Shown one piece after another: positions 42,311-50,990 of a stretch of 56,704 nucleotides of DNA (position 1 is its first letter; each line of letters starts with the position of its first letter). Source of the stretch: Glycomyces sp. TRM65418 (lineage in GTDB: Bacteria > Actinomycetota > Actinomycetes > Mycobacteriales > Micromonosporaceae). The notes beneath the pieces are model-generated. The model was not told the DNA's origin. It did no database searches and saw nothing but the letters and a program-made list of their open reading frames with translations. The position numbers were made by a program, and so were the translations under genes. The stretch is from assembly GCF_019710475.1 (NCBI RefSeq), contig NZ_JAJFAX010000017.1:1-56704 (forward strand). Direction: 5' to 3'.

Positions 42311-42919
42311 ATGGCAACGCGACCCTCGAAATCCTCGAAATCCTCGGAAGCCCGAGAGCTGACCCTGACCGAACGCGCCCGCCGCAGCCAGCTCATCGAG
42401 GTGACCGTCGAGCTGGTCGCCGACCGGGGATACGCCGACGCCTCGCTGGCGGGCATCGCCGAACGCGCGGGCATCACCAAGGCCGCGGTCCTCTACCACT
42501 TCGAATCAAAAGCGGCCCTGGTACGCGCGGCGCACGAACACGTGCTCGCGCAGCTGGTGGCGCACGTGGTCGCCGCGATCGAGGCCGCCGATGCGGATCA
42601 GGCCCCGGCGGCCTACATCCGGGCGATGATCGGCCACCTCCGCGAGCACCCCCGGCACACCCGCATGATCACCGAGGCGATGACCAACGGCGAAGGCGTC
42701 TACGACCCCGCCGAGCGGTGGCGGCCCCTGGCCGACCTCCTCGGCGCGGCGACGCGTGCCGTCGAAACGAAGACCGACCTGGAGCGACGCACGCTCGCGA
42801 TCATCATCGGCGGAGCCATCGACGCCATCGTCTCCGAACAGCTCGCCGACCCCGACTACGACACCGCCGCGGCCGCAGACCAACTCGTCGACCTCGTCTA
42901 CGCCGATCGGCCGGCGTGA
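42311..42919 (+). CDS. TetR/AcrR-family regulator
   Basis: 202 residues. A Ser/Lys-rich tail of about 17 residues precedes the HTH (SLAGIAERAGITKAAVLYHF). The C-terminal ligand-binding domain is helical. It is divergent from the membrane-anchored hydrolase and probably represses it and itself. The transcript is likely leaderless. Ligand unknown. Confidence 0.92.
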   Translation: MATRPSKSSKSSEARELTLTERARRSQLIEVTVELVADRGYADASLAGIAERAGITKAAVLYHFESKAALVRAAHEHVLAQLVAHVVAAIEAADADQAPAAYIRAMIGHLREHPRHTRMITEAMTNGEGVYDPAERWRPLADLLGAATRAVETKTDLERRTLAIIIGGAIDAIVSEQLADPDYDTAAAADQLVDLVYADRPA

Positions 42920-43378
42920 CCCGATCGCCGAACGGAGCGGAACCGGGGGCCGATCCCCACCATCGCTTGCCCGCAACGACGGGATCGTCGTGTATCGGCC
43001 CGGCGTCGCGCCCTTCGGCATCTGCTATGTCTCGACCGACCCACCGCCGGCCGGGCCTTCCTGCGGCCCCGTCGAGACGGGGCGCCGGCGACGATCCTGC
43101 TCGACGGGCCGCGGTCGCCGCCCCGACTACTGGAACCAAGCCGACCTGGCCGGTCCGTCACCCGGGGGTCGGTGGCGGCGACGATGGCGGGGCGGTCGGA
43201 CCGAAGGCGGAGGCCCATCGAGTACTTCCCATCGGGGTCTCGGGGAGCGGATAACCGACATCGGGCGGCGACGCCGTCGCGAAGACGGGGAGGGAAACGG
43301 CCTCCTCACGGGGACGGTTCCGGAGCCGTGCGGGGGAACGATGATGTCCGCAACGGCCTCCCGCGTCGACAGGTCCGC
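42920..43378. other. Gene-free interval between tetR and marR
   Basis: About 460 bases. I see no credible gene, strong hairpin or repeat. Codon-position bias is absent in every frame that I read. Confidence 0.4.
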
Positions 43379-43870
43379 TCACGGCCTCCTCAGCCGCCGG
43401 GCGCTCTGCCGATTGGCCTCGGCGAGGTCGGTGAGGACGGCGATGAGGTCCTCGAGTTGCCGGTCGCTCAGTTCGGCCAAGGCTGCGGCGGCCAAATCGG
43501 CCACCGGCCGCCAAGTGTCGCGGCGCATGCGGGCGTGGCGGTCGGAGGTGCGCACCTGCAGGGTCCTTCGATCCCCTCCTTCCCCCGAGCGCGTGACGTA
43601 GCCGGCCTGTTCGAGCCGGTCGAGCACCTTGGTGATGGCGGCCGGGCTCAGGCCGCTGGCCTGGGCGAGCCGACCGGGCCGCAGCGGCCCTTCGCGCTCG
43701 AGGATCTCCAGGCAGCGCAGGTCGTTGCGGTTGATGCCGTAGCGCTCGGCCGCAGCGTCGAAGAGCTCCTCCGTCGCCGCATGGAGCAGGCGGACGGCCG
43801 AGAGCGCGGTGTCGATCGAGGGCTCGGGGGGCGTCGGCTCCGCCGGTACTACACGATGTGTATCTTTCAC
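43379..43870 (-). CDS. MarR-family regulator
   Basis: 163 residues. The winged-helix core has RNDLRCLEILEREGPLRPGR, then GLSPAAITKVLDRLEQAGYV and the wing RSGEGGDRRTLQV. A GTG start (VKDTHRVV) is preferred because TATGAT (43883-43878) ends seven bases upstream, as for a leaderless mRNA; an in-frame ATG at 43882 would overlap that box. A 9-bp inverted repeat overlaps the start, indicating autoregulation together with the divergent membrane protein gene. Confidence 0.88.
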   Translation of the reverse strand: MKDTHRVVPAEPTPPEPSIDTALSAVRLLHAATEELFDAAAERYGINRNDLRCLEILEREGPLRPGRLAQASGLSPAAITKVLDRLEQAGYVTRSGEGGDRRTLQVRTSDRHARMRRDTWRPVADLAAAALAELSDRQLEDLIAVLTDLAEANRQSARRLRRP

Positions 43871-43876
43871 ATCGTG
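43852..43876. promoter_or_regulatory. MarR operator at interleaved divergent starts
   Basis: CACGATGTG (43852-43860) and CACATCGTG (43868-43876) form a perfect 9-bp inverted repeat with a TATCTTT spacer. It overlaps the starts of both divergent genes. TATCTT (43861-43866) in the spacer could be the -10 of the plus-strand gene. Confidence 0.75.
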
Positions 43877-44290
43877 AATCATACTGTGCAAGTCGCCCCG
43901 CTCCGGCGAGGCTCCCGCTGGGCCGCCGTCGGCGCCGCCGCCTACATCCTCTGGGGGCTCCTGCACCTCGGGCTGGGCGTCGCCATGGCGGTCCCCGAGA
44001 TCGCCGAGGGCGCGGCCGGTGAGCTGGAGGCCGAGAGCTTGATGTTCTTCGTCTGCGCCATCGTGTTCGGGGCGCAGGCCATCACCGTCGGCTGGTGCCT
44101 CAACCGTGTCGGCGACCGCTTCGGCTACTGGCTCAACCTCCTCGTTCTCGGCCTCATCGACGCCGCCTTCGTGGCCGTGATGGTGCTGCCCGGACACGTC
44201 GACCCTGTCGGGGGCTGGTCCGGTCCGCTGGTCTGGGCCGTCGCGGCAGTCGCCTCGACCGTGGCCCTCCGCCGCACCTCGACGCGGTAG
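43874..44290 (+). CDS. Small four-helix membrane protein
   Basis: About 138 residues with four membrane helices, starting near RWAAVGAAAYILWGLLHLGL and ending WAVAAVASTVAL with a basic tail. Family not named with confidence. The GTG at 43874 fits a leaderless mRNA behind TATCTT; an in-frame ATG at 43856 is an alternative. It is probably regulated by the divergent MarR protein. Confidence 0.75.
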   Translation: MNHTVQVAPLRRGSRWAAVGAAAYILWGLLHLGLGVAMAVPEIAEGAAGELEAESLMFFVCAIVFGAQAITVGWCLNRVGDRFGYWLNLLVLGLIDAAFVAVMVLPGHVDPVGGWSGPLVWAVAAVASTVALRRTSTR

Positions 44291-44470
44291 CCGGTCCGGG
44301 CCCGCCTTCTCGATTCCCCAGAGGCGGAATGCGGGCCGCGATCCATGCCCGGCGGCGACAGGCGACCGACGAGCCCGGCCGCCGCGGGATACCACGCGGT
44401 CCGCCCACCACGGCGCCTGCCGGTCACCGTGACCGCGAGCGGGCGTTCGGATCGGCGCTCGATGCGAAGC

Positions 44471-44534
44471 CGCGTTTCGCCGCCGTGCCCGGAAGATCTT
44501 GAAAGGATTCTTCCGGGCACGGCGGCGAAACGCG
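44471..44534. repeat. Perfect inverted repeat, 26-bp arms
   Basis: Arms 44471-44496 and 44509-44534 are exact reverse complements (left arm begins CGCGTTTCGCCGCCGTGCCC) with a 12-base loop. It lies between the convergent membrane-protein and MFS genes, 44 bases from the MFS stop, so it may be a bidirectional terminator. No other inverted repeat in the window except the one at 41.1 kb is this long. Confidence 0.8.
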
Positions 44535-44578
44535 TCAAGGGAGGCGGCGTCCGTACGTTCGGCACCGCCACGCTGGGT

Positions 44579-45778
44579 TCACTTGGGTCCCGTCACCTGA
44601 CGGGCCGTGGCCAGCAGCAGGGCCACCGTGGCCGCCGCTGCGAGCGTCCCGAGCCACATGGGAGCGGTGATGTCGATGCCGTCCACGGCAAGGCCGCCGA
44701 CGACGGCGCCGGTCCCGATCGCCACCTGGAAGCACGCCACGAACAGCGCCGAGATCCCCTCGGGCGCTTCGGGGTCCGAACGCAGGTTCCACACCTGCAA
44801 GCCGACAGGGACGGCACCGTAGCCCAGGCCCCAGACCACCAGCACCAGTGCGGCCGCGGCGGTCCCGTGGGCCGCCAGCGGTACCGCGGCCGTCGCTGCG
44901 GCGATGAGCACGGCGCTTCCCACCACCACCTCCCGCAGGCGCCCGCCCGCCAGCGCACCGGCGATGAAGGTGCCCGCGATGCCGGCCACTCCGTAGACCA
45001 GGAGCAGCACCGCGATGGTCGCGCCGCCGAGGCCGGCGGACTCGCGCAGCACCGGCGTGACGTAGGTGTAGGCGGCGAAGTGCCCGATCACGATGAGCAG
45101 CAGGCCGAGCAGACCCGCCCGTACCGGCCCGCGCCGCAGCAGCCCGGTCAGGTCCGAGGGCCGCAGGCTCGATGACGAAGGCAACTTCGGCAGCAGGACC
45201 GCCAGGGCGATGAGGACGAGCAGCGACAGCGCCGCCATGACCCCGAAGGCGGACCGCCATCCCGCTCGGTCGCCGATGAGCGTACCGGCCGGCACGCCCA
45301 CGACCGAGGCGATCGAGATGCCGCTGAGGATGACCGAGCTGGCGCGGGCCACCGACCGCTCGGGCACCAGCCGGACCGCCAGGCCGGCGCCGATGGCCCA
45401 GAAGCCGCCGATGGCCAGGCCGACCAGGACGCGGGCGGCCAGCAGCAGCGCGTAGGAGTCCACCAGGGCCGTCATTACGTTGGCGGCCAACAGGACCGTC
45501 ATCATGCCGACCAGCAGCAGCCGTCGGTCCAACCGCCCGGCCACGATCATGATCGCCAGCGCCGAGACCACGGCGGCGGCCGATGCGGTCGTCATGAGCT
45601 GTCCGCTGGCACCGGTCGAGACGCCGATGTCGGGCCCGATGAGCGTCAGCAGCCCGACCGGGAGCATCTCGGTGGTGACGATGGTGAAGGTGCCGCAGGC
45701 CACGGCGGTCACGGCGATCCAACCTAGGACGGGATGCCGGCGGGTTTCGGGCGGTGCGGTCGGGGAAACGGTCGTCAT
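44579..45778 (-). CDS. MFS transporter, DHA1-type drug/sugar efflux
   Basis: 399 residues with 12 membrane helices. The first-loop motif is diverged, but GDRAGWRSAFGVMA and the VLVGLAIGGFWAIGAGLAVRL segment fit the AraJ/CmlR-like DHA1 exporters. It would use the proton gradient to export a drug or sugar. It is divergent from a LysR gene with an 84-base shared promoter region, so that regulator probably controls it. Confidence 0.92.
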   Translation of the reverse strand: MTTVSPTAPPETRRHPVLGWIAVTAVACGTFTIVTTEMLPVGLLTLIGPDIGVSTGASGQLMTTASAAAVVSALAIMIVAGRLDRRLLLVGMMTVLLAANVMTALVDSYALLLAARVLVGLAIGGFWAIGAGLAVRLVPERSVARASSVILSGISIASVVGVPAGTLIGDRAGWRSAFGVMAALSLLVLIALAVLLPKLPSSSSLRPSDLTGLLRRGPVRAGLLGLLLIVIGHFAAYTYVTPVLRESAGLGGATIAVLLLVYGVAGIAGTFIAGALAGGRLREVVVGSAVLIAAATAAVPLAAHGTAAAALVLVVWGLGYGAVPVGLQVWNLRSDPEAPEGISALFVACFQVAIGTGAVVGGLAVDGIDITAPMWLGTLAAAATVALLLATARQVTGPK

Positions 45779-45823
45779 GGCGCAAGCCTCGCGGCTGCGG
45801 CGACGGGGAACAACGGCGAAGTG

Positions 45824-45834
45824 CCAATGGTTGG
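45824..45834. promoter_or_regulatory. Probable LysR binding site
   Basis: CCAA-TGG-TTGG is a perfect short palindrome in the 84-base gap between the MFS and lysR genes. A related TAATCGTTGG lies 14 bases further. It is a plausible LysR-type site pair, but short. Confidence 0.45.
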
Positions 45835-45862
45835 ATCAGTGAGGCTAATCGTTGGAGGTGGG

Positions 45863-46789
45863 ATGGGCGGGGTCGAGCGCGATGAGATGGAGGTCTTCCT
45901 CACCCTCAGCCGGGAACTCCATTTCGGGCGGACGGCGGAGCGGCTGTACCTCTCGCAGGGCCGGGTCAGCCAGTTGCTGCGGACGTTGGAGGACCGGATC
46001 GGCGGCCGGCTGTTCGAACGGAGCAGCCGCCGCGTCGCCCTCACCGAGCTGGGCGAGTACTTCCTGGCAGCGTCACGTCCGGCCTACGAGCAGCTGACCG
46101 CCGCGTTCGAGTCCGCTCGCGCCAAAGCGCGGGGGCTGGACGGTCGGCTTCGTCTCGGTTTCGTCGGCGCGGCCGACGCCGGACTGCTGGAGACGGTGCC
46201 CCTGTTCGGGCGACGCCATCCCGGCTGCGAGCTGGAGATGCACGAGCTGCGGCTCTCCGACCCGTTCGGGCCGCTGCATCGCGGCGAGGTCGACCTGGCC
46301 TTCGCCTGCCTGCCCCTCAACGACCCGGAGCTGGCCACCGGACCGGTGCTGGCCTCGGTACCGGTGGTGCTGGGCGTCTCCTCGGCCCACCCCTTCGCGT
46401 CCCGTTCCGAGGTGTCGGCCGAGGAGCTGGCGGAGTGCCGCATGATCGACATCGGCGACCCGGCCCCGCGCGAGTGGCGGGAGCGCTCGTCGCCGGTGGC
46501 GACGCCGGGCGGCCGGCCCATCCCGCGCGGACCGGTGGCGCGCACCCAGCACGAGGCGCTCTCGCAGATCGCGACGAACCGCGGGGTGATGGTGTTCTGC
46601 CGCAACTTCGCCCAGCAGAACCGACGCGACGACCTCGCCTTCGTGCCGATCAAGGGCCTGCCCGATTCGCGCTACTCGCTGGTGTGGCACCGCGACAGGT
46701 CCAATGCGCTGGTGCGCGCCTTCGTCGACACCGCCGCCGAAGTGTCCGCGCGACGAGACCGCGTTCAGTCCGACGTCTGGACGGGCTGA
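45863..46789 (+). CDS. LysR-family regulator
   Basis: 308 residues. HTH at about 8-65 (LHFGRTAERLYLSQGRVSQLL) followed by the periplasmic-binding-type effector domain (GRLRLGFVGAADAGLL). GGAGGTGGG precedes the ATG at MGGVERDE. It is divergent from the MFS exporter and most likely controls it in response to an exporter substrate (inference). Confidence 0.93.
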   Translation: MGGVERDEMEVFLTLSRELHFGRTAERLYLSQGRVSQLLRTLEDRIGGRLFERSSRRVALTELGEYFLAASRPAYEQLTAAFESARAKARGLDGRLRLGFVGAADAGLLETVPLFGRRHPGCELEMHELRLSDPFGPLHRGEVDLAFACLPLNDPELATGPVLASVPVVLGVSSAHPFASRSEVSAEELAECRMIDIGDPAPREWRERSSPVATPGGRPIPRGPVARTQHEALSQIATNRGVMVFCRNFAQQNRRDDLAFVPIKGLPDSRYSLVWHRDRSNALVRAFVDTAAEVSARRDRVQSDVWTG

Positions 46790-47027
46790 TCCGCGTCGGC
46801 GACCGCTAGTCGGCGGAACCCCGGCTGTCAGGCGACCGACGAGCTCGAGGCCTTGAAGGGCCGTGGGGTCGGCCGGGCAACGTCGTCGGCCCGGCCCCGG
46901 CCGCGGGTCCGTACGGGCAGATCGACCGCGTCTCCCCCACCGACGTTGAACGGCTCGTGAAAGACGGTGCGGTGCAGTTCGCCCCGAGTTGCGACGGTCG
47001 GCCGCCGGTGTCGCCGCCTGCCCGGGC

Positions 47028-48557
47028 TCAGTCCTGGAGGCGTTCGAAGACGCTGCGGACGTCCGCGTCGCCGACCTCGGCCTCGACTTCGCTGGGCGGG
47101 CCCAGGTCGGTGTAGTAGTAGCTGTACTCGAGGACCTCGGGGCAGGGGTTCCCGTCGAACTGCACGGTGTAGGAGTCGACCTGCTCACCGGTCCGCAACG
47201 CGAAGACCTTGACGTCGAAGCGCGCCGCGTAGAAGCTGACCTCGTCGTTGATGTACGGGCTGAAACTGCCCTCGTAGTAGCAGGATTCGAGGAAGCGGCC
47301 CTGCTTGGGGCCGTCGACGCAGACCACGATCTCGGTCGCCTCGACGGTCTGGGCGATCCAGTCCTCCGAGAATCCGTATTCCGAGGGATTGAGGCCGATC
47401 ATCCACATCGGATGAGGGCTGGGGCCCTCGTACGCCGGGGCGTCGCGCCAGGGCGCGGGGTCCTGGCAGTACTCGTCGGCGGTGAGGAGCCGCTGGACGT
47501 GCTCGAACTCGATTCGGGAGTCGACCGCGTCGAGCTCGTCGACGGCCGCCTGGGCATCGGCGTGGTCGGGGTACTCGGCGACGAAGCGCTGATACGCCTC
47601 CTGTGCTCCCGAGAGATCACTTGCGGCGGCACGGTCGCGAGCGCAGTCGAGGAGGCGCAGGGGCGCCGCTTCGGCGGCCGCCGCTATCGGCTCGGCGAGG
47701 GCGGGCGCCTCCCACGACTGGGCCCGGATCCAGTCGTCGACGGCGACGGCGTCGCACGAGGCGTCCTCGGCGAGTCCGGCCATGAGCCGCTCGACCGTTT
47801 CGCGGACGTACTCGCTGCCGGTGCCGGCCTCCAGGGTGGCGATGAGCTGCTCGAAACCCGGCTTCAGGGTGGCATCCAGGTCGCGGCCGTCCAGGGCCGC
47901 GTCGAAGAGCATCGCGGCGCGCTCGGGCCCGGCGCCGTCCCACCGCGCGGCCGGGTCGTCCATATAGGTCGCCATGAGCGCGGCGCCCTCGCTCGCGCCC
48001 GCGGCTCGCGCCTCATTGAGGAGGCGGCACGCCCTGAGCTGGTCCTGCCCTCGGAGGACCATGTCGCCGTGGGCGACGCGGTGGCCGGCGTGGAGCTGGT
48101 CCAGCGTGTCGACGGCCCTCTCGCACTCGCCTGCGGCATGGGCGGCCTCGGCGTCGCCCACCATGTGCCGGGCGTCGAAGCGCAGCCCCGCCACGACGAG
48201 CACGATGAGTCCGGCGGCGCCGATCGCGAGTACCCGCTCGCGCCCGCGGCCGTCGTGGAGCGGTGCCGGCTCGGTGTCGCGCGTGAGATGCCAGGCGTGG
48301 AGGCACATCGCGAGCCACCAGGACCCGAACAGCAGCTGCAACGCCATGTCGCCCGGATCCCCGGCGAGCAGGAACAGGAGGAACACCGTTCCTGCGATCG
48401 CCGCGGCGGCCGGCCCCGGGCGGCGCATGAGCGCGTAGCCGAGCCCGAACGCGGTGGCGTTCCCGACGACGGCGGCGACCGGGTCGACCGGCCTCCCGAA
48501 GACGGGCCGCCGCAGATGCGGTGACGGGAAGGGCGGGGGCTCCATCTCGGGGTGCAC
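47028..48557 (-). CDS. Membrane protein with tetratricopeptide-like extracellular region
   Basis: About 509 residues. The N-terminal 125 residues contain three to four membrane helices (AAAIAGTVFLLFLLAGDPGD, VLAIGAAGLIVLVVAGLRF). The remaining 380 residues are likely outside the cell, Ala/Glu/Asp-rich with a TPR-like helix pair DLSGAQEAYQRFVAEYPDHADA and paired Cys. No catalytic motif was recognised. The GTG at 48557 is favoured because AGGAG is eight bases upstream; an ATG at 48545 is four codons later. Its 3' end is convergent with lysR. Confidence 0.72.
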   Translation of the reverse strand: MHPEMEPPPFPSPHLRRPVFGRPVDPVAAVVGNATAFGLGYALMRRPGPAAAAIAGTVFLLFLLAGDPGDMALQLLFGSWWLAMCLHAWHLTRDTEPAPLHDGRGRERVLAIGAAGLIVLVVAGLRFDARHMVGDAEAAHAAGECERAVDTLDQLHAGHRVAHGDMVLRGQDQLRACRLLNEARAAGASEGAALMATYMDDPAARWDGAGPERAAMLFDAALDGRDLDATLKPGFEQLIATLEAGTGSEYVRETVERLMAGLAEDASCDAVAVDDWIRAQSWEAPALAEPIAAAAEAAPLRLLDCARDRAAASDLSGAQEAYQRFVAEYPDHADAQAAVDELDAVDSRIEFEHVQRLLTADEYCQDPAPWRDAPAYEGPSPHPMWMIGLNPSEYGFSEDWIAQTVEATEIVVCVDGPKQGRFLESCYYEGSFSPYINDEVSFYAARFDVKVFALRTGEQVDSYTVQFDGNPCPEVLEYSYYYTDLGPPSEVEAEVGDADVRSVFERLQD

Positions 48558-48751
48558 GGGGCTCACTCCTCGGTCGGCGGCTGCGCCCAGCACACCACGA
48601 ACGGGTCGGGACCGGTCCCGGCGAACGGAGCCCCGTCCGCCTCCTGAATGGCGCGGCTCACGTCGACCTTTCGATCTCGGCGGTCACGTCCGCGCCTTCG
48701 GATCCGTCATGCGGGTGAATCACGACGACAACCGCTCAGAGAGGGACCACC

Positions 48752-49231
48752 ATGAGCACCACTCCCCGTTTTCCGAACCCGGCAGTCCTCAACCCCGCGA
48801 TCGTCGAATCCGGTGCGGTGATGCGCGGGATCGCCGCGAACGGATCGCTGCCGCGCCCGACGGTCTCGATGGTGCAGTTGCGCGTCGGGCAGCTCTTCGA
48901 AAGCGACTACCTGATCACGCTCCACACCGGCCTCCTTCGCGCCGCCGGGGAGACCGACGAGCGGATCGCCGCAGTCGCGGACTGGAAGAACGCACCGCAG
49001 CTCACCGAGGCCGAGCAGGCGGCGCTCGCGCTCGTCGACGCCATCCACGCGCCGGACGTCTCCGACCGGCGCGTCTCCGACGCCCTGTATGCCGACGCCG
49101 CGAAGCATTACGACGAGGCGGCCCTGATGACCCTCGCCGGCGTCATCGGCCAAGTCGGCTTCTTCGTTCCCCTGGCCCTGATCGGCCTCCCGACCCCGGG
49201 CCTGCCCCCGGAACAGCAGTGGCGCGCCTAG
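48752..49231 (+). CDS. AhpD/carboxymuconolactone decarboxylase-like protein lacking CxxC
   Basis: 159 residues. The all-helical CMD fold is recognisable from SMVQLRVGQLFESDYLITLHT and the closing VGFFVPLALIGLPTPGLPPE. Alkylhydroperoxidase relatives have Cys-x-x-Cys where this protein has SDYL, and it contains no Cys at all. Peroxidase activity is therefore unlikely; an isomerase, decarboxylase or binding role is possible. It is followed by a hairpin and then the EstB-like gene on the same strand. Confidence 0.85.
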   Translation: MSTTPRFPNPAVLNPAIVESGAVMRGIAANGSLPRPTVSMVQLRVGQLFESDYLITLHTGLLRAAGETDERIAAVADWKNAPQLTEAEQAALALVDAIHAPDVSDRRVSDALYADAAKHYDEAALMTLAGVIGQVGFFVPLALIGLPTPGLPPEQQWRA

Positions 49232-49245
49232 ACCGGTGACACCCA

Positions 49246-49270
49246 GGGGCCCGCCCTCCCGGCGGGCCCC
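49246..49270 (+). terminator. Hairpin between the CMD-like and EstB-like genes
   Basis: Perfect 10-bp arms (GGGGCCCGCC and complement) with a CTCCC loop, between genes only 77 bases apart. It may end the first transcript or reduce read-through into the second. Confidence 0.65.
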
Positions 49271-49308
49271 TCCCCCGGCCACACCGCAAGCACCCTGAAA
49301 GGAAACCC

Positions 49309-50478
49309 ATGAACACCACCCGCATCGAAGGAACCGTCGCGACCGGCTTCGAGACCGTGCGCGACGAGTTCACCGCCTTCGTCGAAGAGACCGGCGGCCA
49401 GACCGGCTCGCAACTCGCCGTCTACCACCGCGGCCACCTGGTCGTCGACCTGTGGGCCGGGGAGGAGATCGGCCCCGACACCCTGACCGGTCTCCATTCG
49501 GTCACCAAGGGCGCCACCAGCCTGGTCATGGCCCTGCTGCACCAGGACGACGCGATCGAGCTCGACCGACCCGTCGCCGAGATCTGGCCCGAATTCGGCC
49601 GGGCCCGCAAGGCCGGCATCACCATCCGCGACGTCATGACCCACCGCAGCGGCGTGATCGGCATCCCCGGCGGCTTCACCGTCGAAGAGCTGGTCGACGA
49701 GCGCCTCGTCGCGGACCGCCTCGCGGCCGAGGCTCCACTGTGGCGGCCGGGCGCCGCCCACGGCTACGCCGGCTTCACGGTCGGCGCGCTCCTGAACGAA
49801 GTGGTCCGCCGGATCACCGGCCAGACCGTCCAGGAGCTCTACGCCGAGCGCATCCGCGAGCCGTACGGGCTCGACCTGTTCCTCGGGCTCCCCGAGCCGC
49901 TCGACCATCGCTACCGCGAGATCCTGCCGTGGATCGCCGCACCGGAACAGGAGGCGGCCTTCGCCGCCTACGCCCCGAACGCCGACGGCATTTCCGGCAT
50001 CGGCTACAACCTCGGCGCACGAGGCTTCACCCCGCAGACCGTGATGACCTTCCCGAACGCCCGGATCGTCCGCGAGAGGGGGCCGGCCTCAGCCGGGGCC
50101 GTCGGCTCGGCCCGCGGCATCGCGAAGCTCTACGCCGCCGCCATCGGGGAGGTCGACGACCGCGGCCCGCTGCTGAAGAGCGGGACGCTCGCCGAGTTCG
50201 CCACCGTCCACTCCACCGGTCCCAACCTGGTCACCGGCGACGGCGCTCCGTTCGCCCTCGGCTTCGAGGCCAAAGGCCTGATCCATCCGTTCCTCAGCGC
50301 CCGCTCATTCGGCCACACCGGATCGGCCGGCGCCGACGGCATCGCCGACCCGCTGCACGGCATCGCGATCGGCTACACCCGCCGCCGCGCCGCGTTCGCC
50401 TTCGACGCCCCTGAACGCGGCCGCTTCGCCGCCGCCGTCGTCCGCGCCGCCGCCGATCTCGAAACGCAGGAGTCCTGA
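49309..50478 (+). CDS. Beta-lactamase-fold serine hydrolase (EstB-like esterase)
   Basis: 389 residues. The catalytic Ser-x-x-Lys is S64-V-T-K67. The later Tyr motif reads YAG where class C beta-lactamases have YAN, and the C-terminal HTGSAGADG stretch replaces the KTG box. This set fits EstB-type esterases rather than true beta-lactamases. No signal peptide, so cytoplasmic. GAAAGGAAA precedes the ATG. It may share control with the upstream CMD-like gene. Substrate unknown. Confidence 0.9.
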   Translation: MNTTRIEGTVATGFETVRDEFTAFVEETGGQTGSQLAVYHRGHLVVDLWAGEEIGPDTLTGLHSVTKGATSLVMALLHQDDAIELDRPVAEIWPEFGRARKAGITIRDVMTHRSGVIGIPGGFTVEELVDERLVADRLAAEAPLWRPGAAHGYAGFTVGALLNEVVRRITGQTVQELYAERIREPYGLDLFLGLPEPLDHRYREILPWIAAPEQEAAFAAYAPNADGISGIGYNLGARGFTPQTVMTFPNARIVRERGPASAGAVGSARGIAKLYAAAIGEVDDRGPLLKSGTLAEFATVHSTGPNLVTGDGAPFALGFEAKGLIHPFLSARSFGHTGSAGADGIADPLHGIAIGYTRRRAAFAFDAPERGRFAAAVVRAAADLETQES

Positions 50479-50610
50479 GCCGCCGCCGTTCTGGCCGTCC
50501 AGGCGCAGGCCGGCCATGACGCCTTCCTCGCGGCAGCCGGCTTCTGCCTCACGGCACTCGCCATCGCGCTCGCGTTCATGCCCAGGCCCAAGCGCACTGC
50601 TCTCACCTGA
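50479..50610 (+). pseudogene. C-terminal remnant of an MFS transporter
   Basis: Directly after the TGA of the esterase gene, the same frame continues for 43 codons to another stop: AGHDAFLAAAGFCLTALAIA then LAFMPRPKRTALT. This is the typical last helix and basic tail of an EmrB/QacA-type MFS exporter. The 5' part of that gene is missing, so a deletion joined its end to the esterase gene. A terminator hairpin survives 30 bases downstream. Confidence 0.65.
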
Positions 50611-50639
50611 ACCGGTCTGCGTCCGCCGCACCCCCGCCG

Positions 50640-50666
50640 TGCGGCCGTCGGCGAGCGACGGCCGCA
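50640..50666 (+). terminator. Terminator behind the MFS remnant
   Basis: Perfect 11-bp arms (TGCGGCCGTCG and complement) with a GCGAG loop, 30 bases after the remnant's stop. It now would end the esterase transcript. Confidence 0.65.
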
Positions 50667-50990
50667 TCCGGCATGTCCGCCGCCAGAACCGTTCAGTTCT
50701 GGATCAGTGGAAGGCACTGGGAGATCCCGATATCCGCTCAGATGGGCGGGCGGTGAGTTGCGGGTCGCCTCCGGTCAGACAGCCCCCGCGTCGTGCGAGG
50801 CCACTGAGGATCTCGGACCTGTAGCAGAGGCCTGCGGGGGCGCGGAGACGGAGCGGACCTCGGTCGGGTCGTCCGGCGTGAGGCGGTCGGCCTCGGTGAT
50901 GCGGCGCAGCGAAAACCCTCCTGCGAGCGCGTCCATGCCCGCTAGGGGCGCCCCTACCGTGCGACCGTCGACTCCCCCGTTCGGAAGGCC
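50667..50990. other. Gene-free interval
   Basis: About 320 bases between the MFS remnant and the convergent reductase gene. Reading frames here lack codon bias or recognisable motifs. It may contain further debris of the deleted locus. Confidence 0.35.

Noticed and set aside
41066..44534. The two giant hairpins as ends of one mobile element
   Set aside because: Their arm sequences are unrelated, no transposase lies between, and no target-site duplication was seen.
46861..46910. GGCCGGGC and GCCCGGCC hairpin after lysR
   Set aside because: The arms are only 8 bp with a 10-base loop and no T-tract; too common in such GC-rich DNA to call a terminator.
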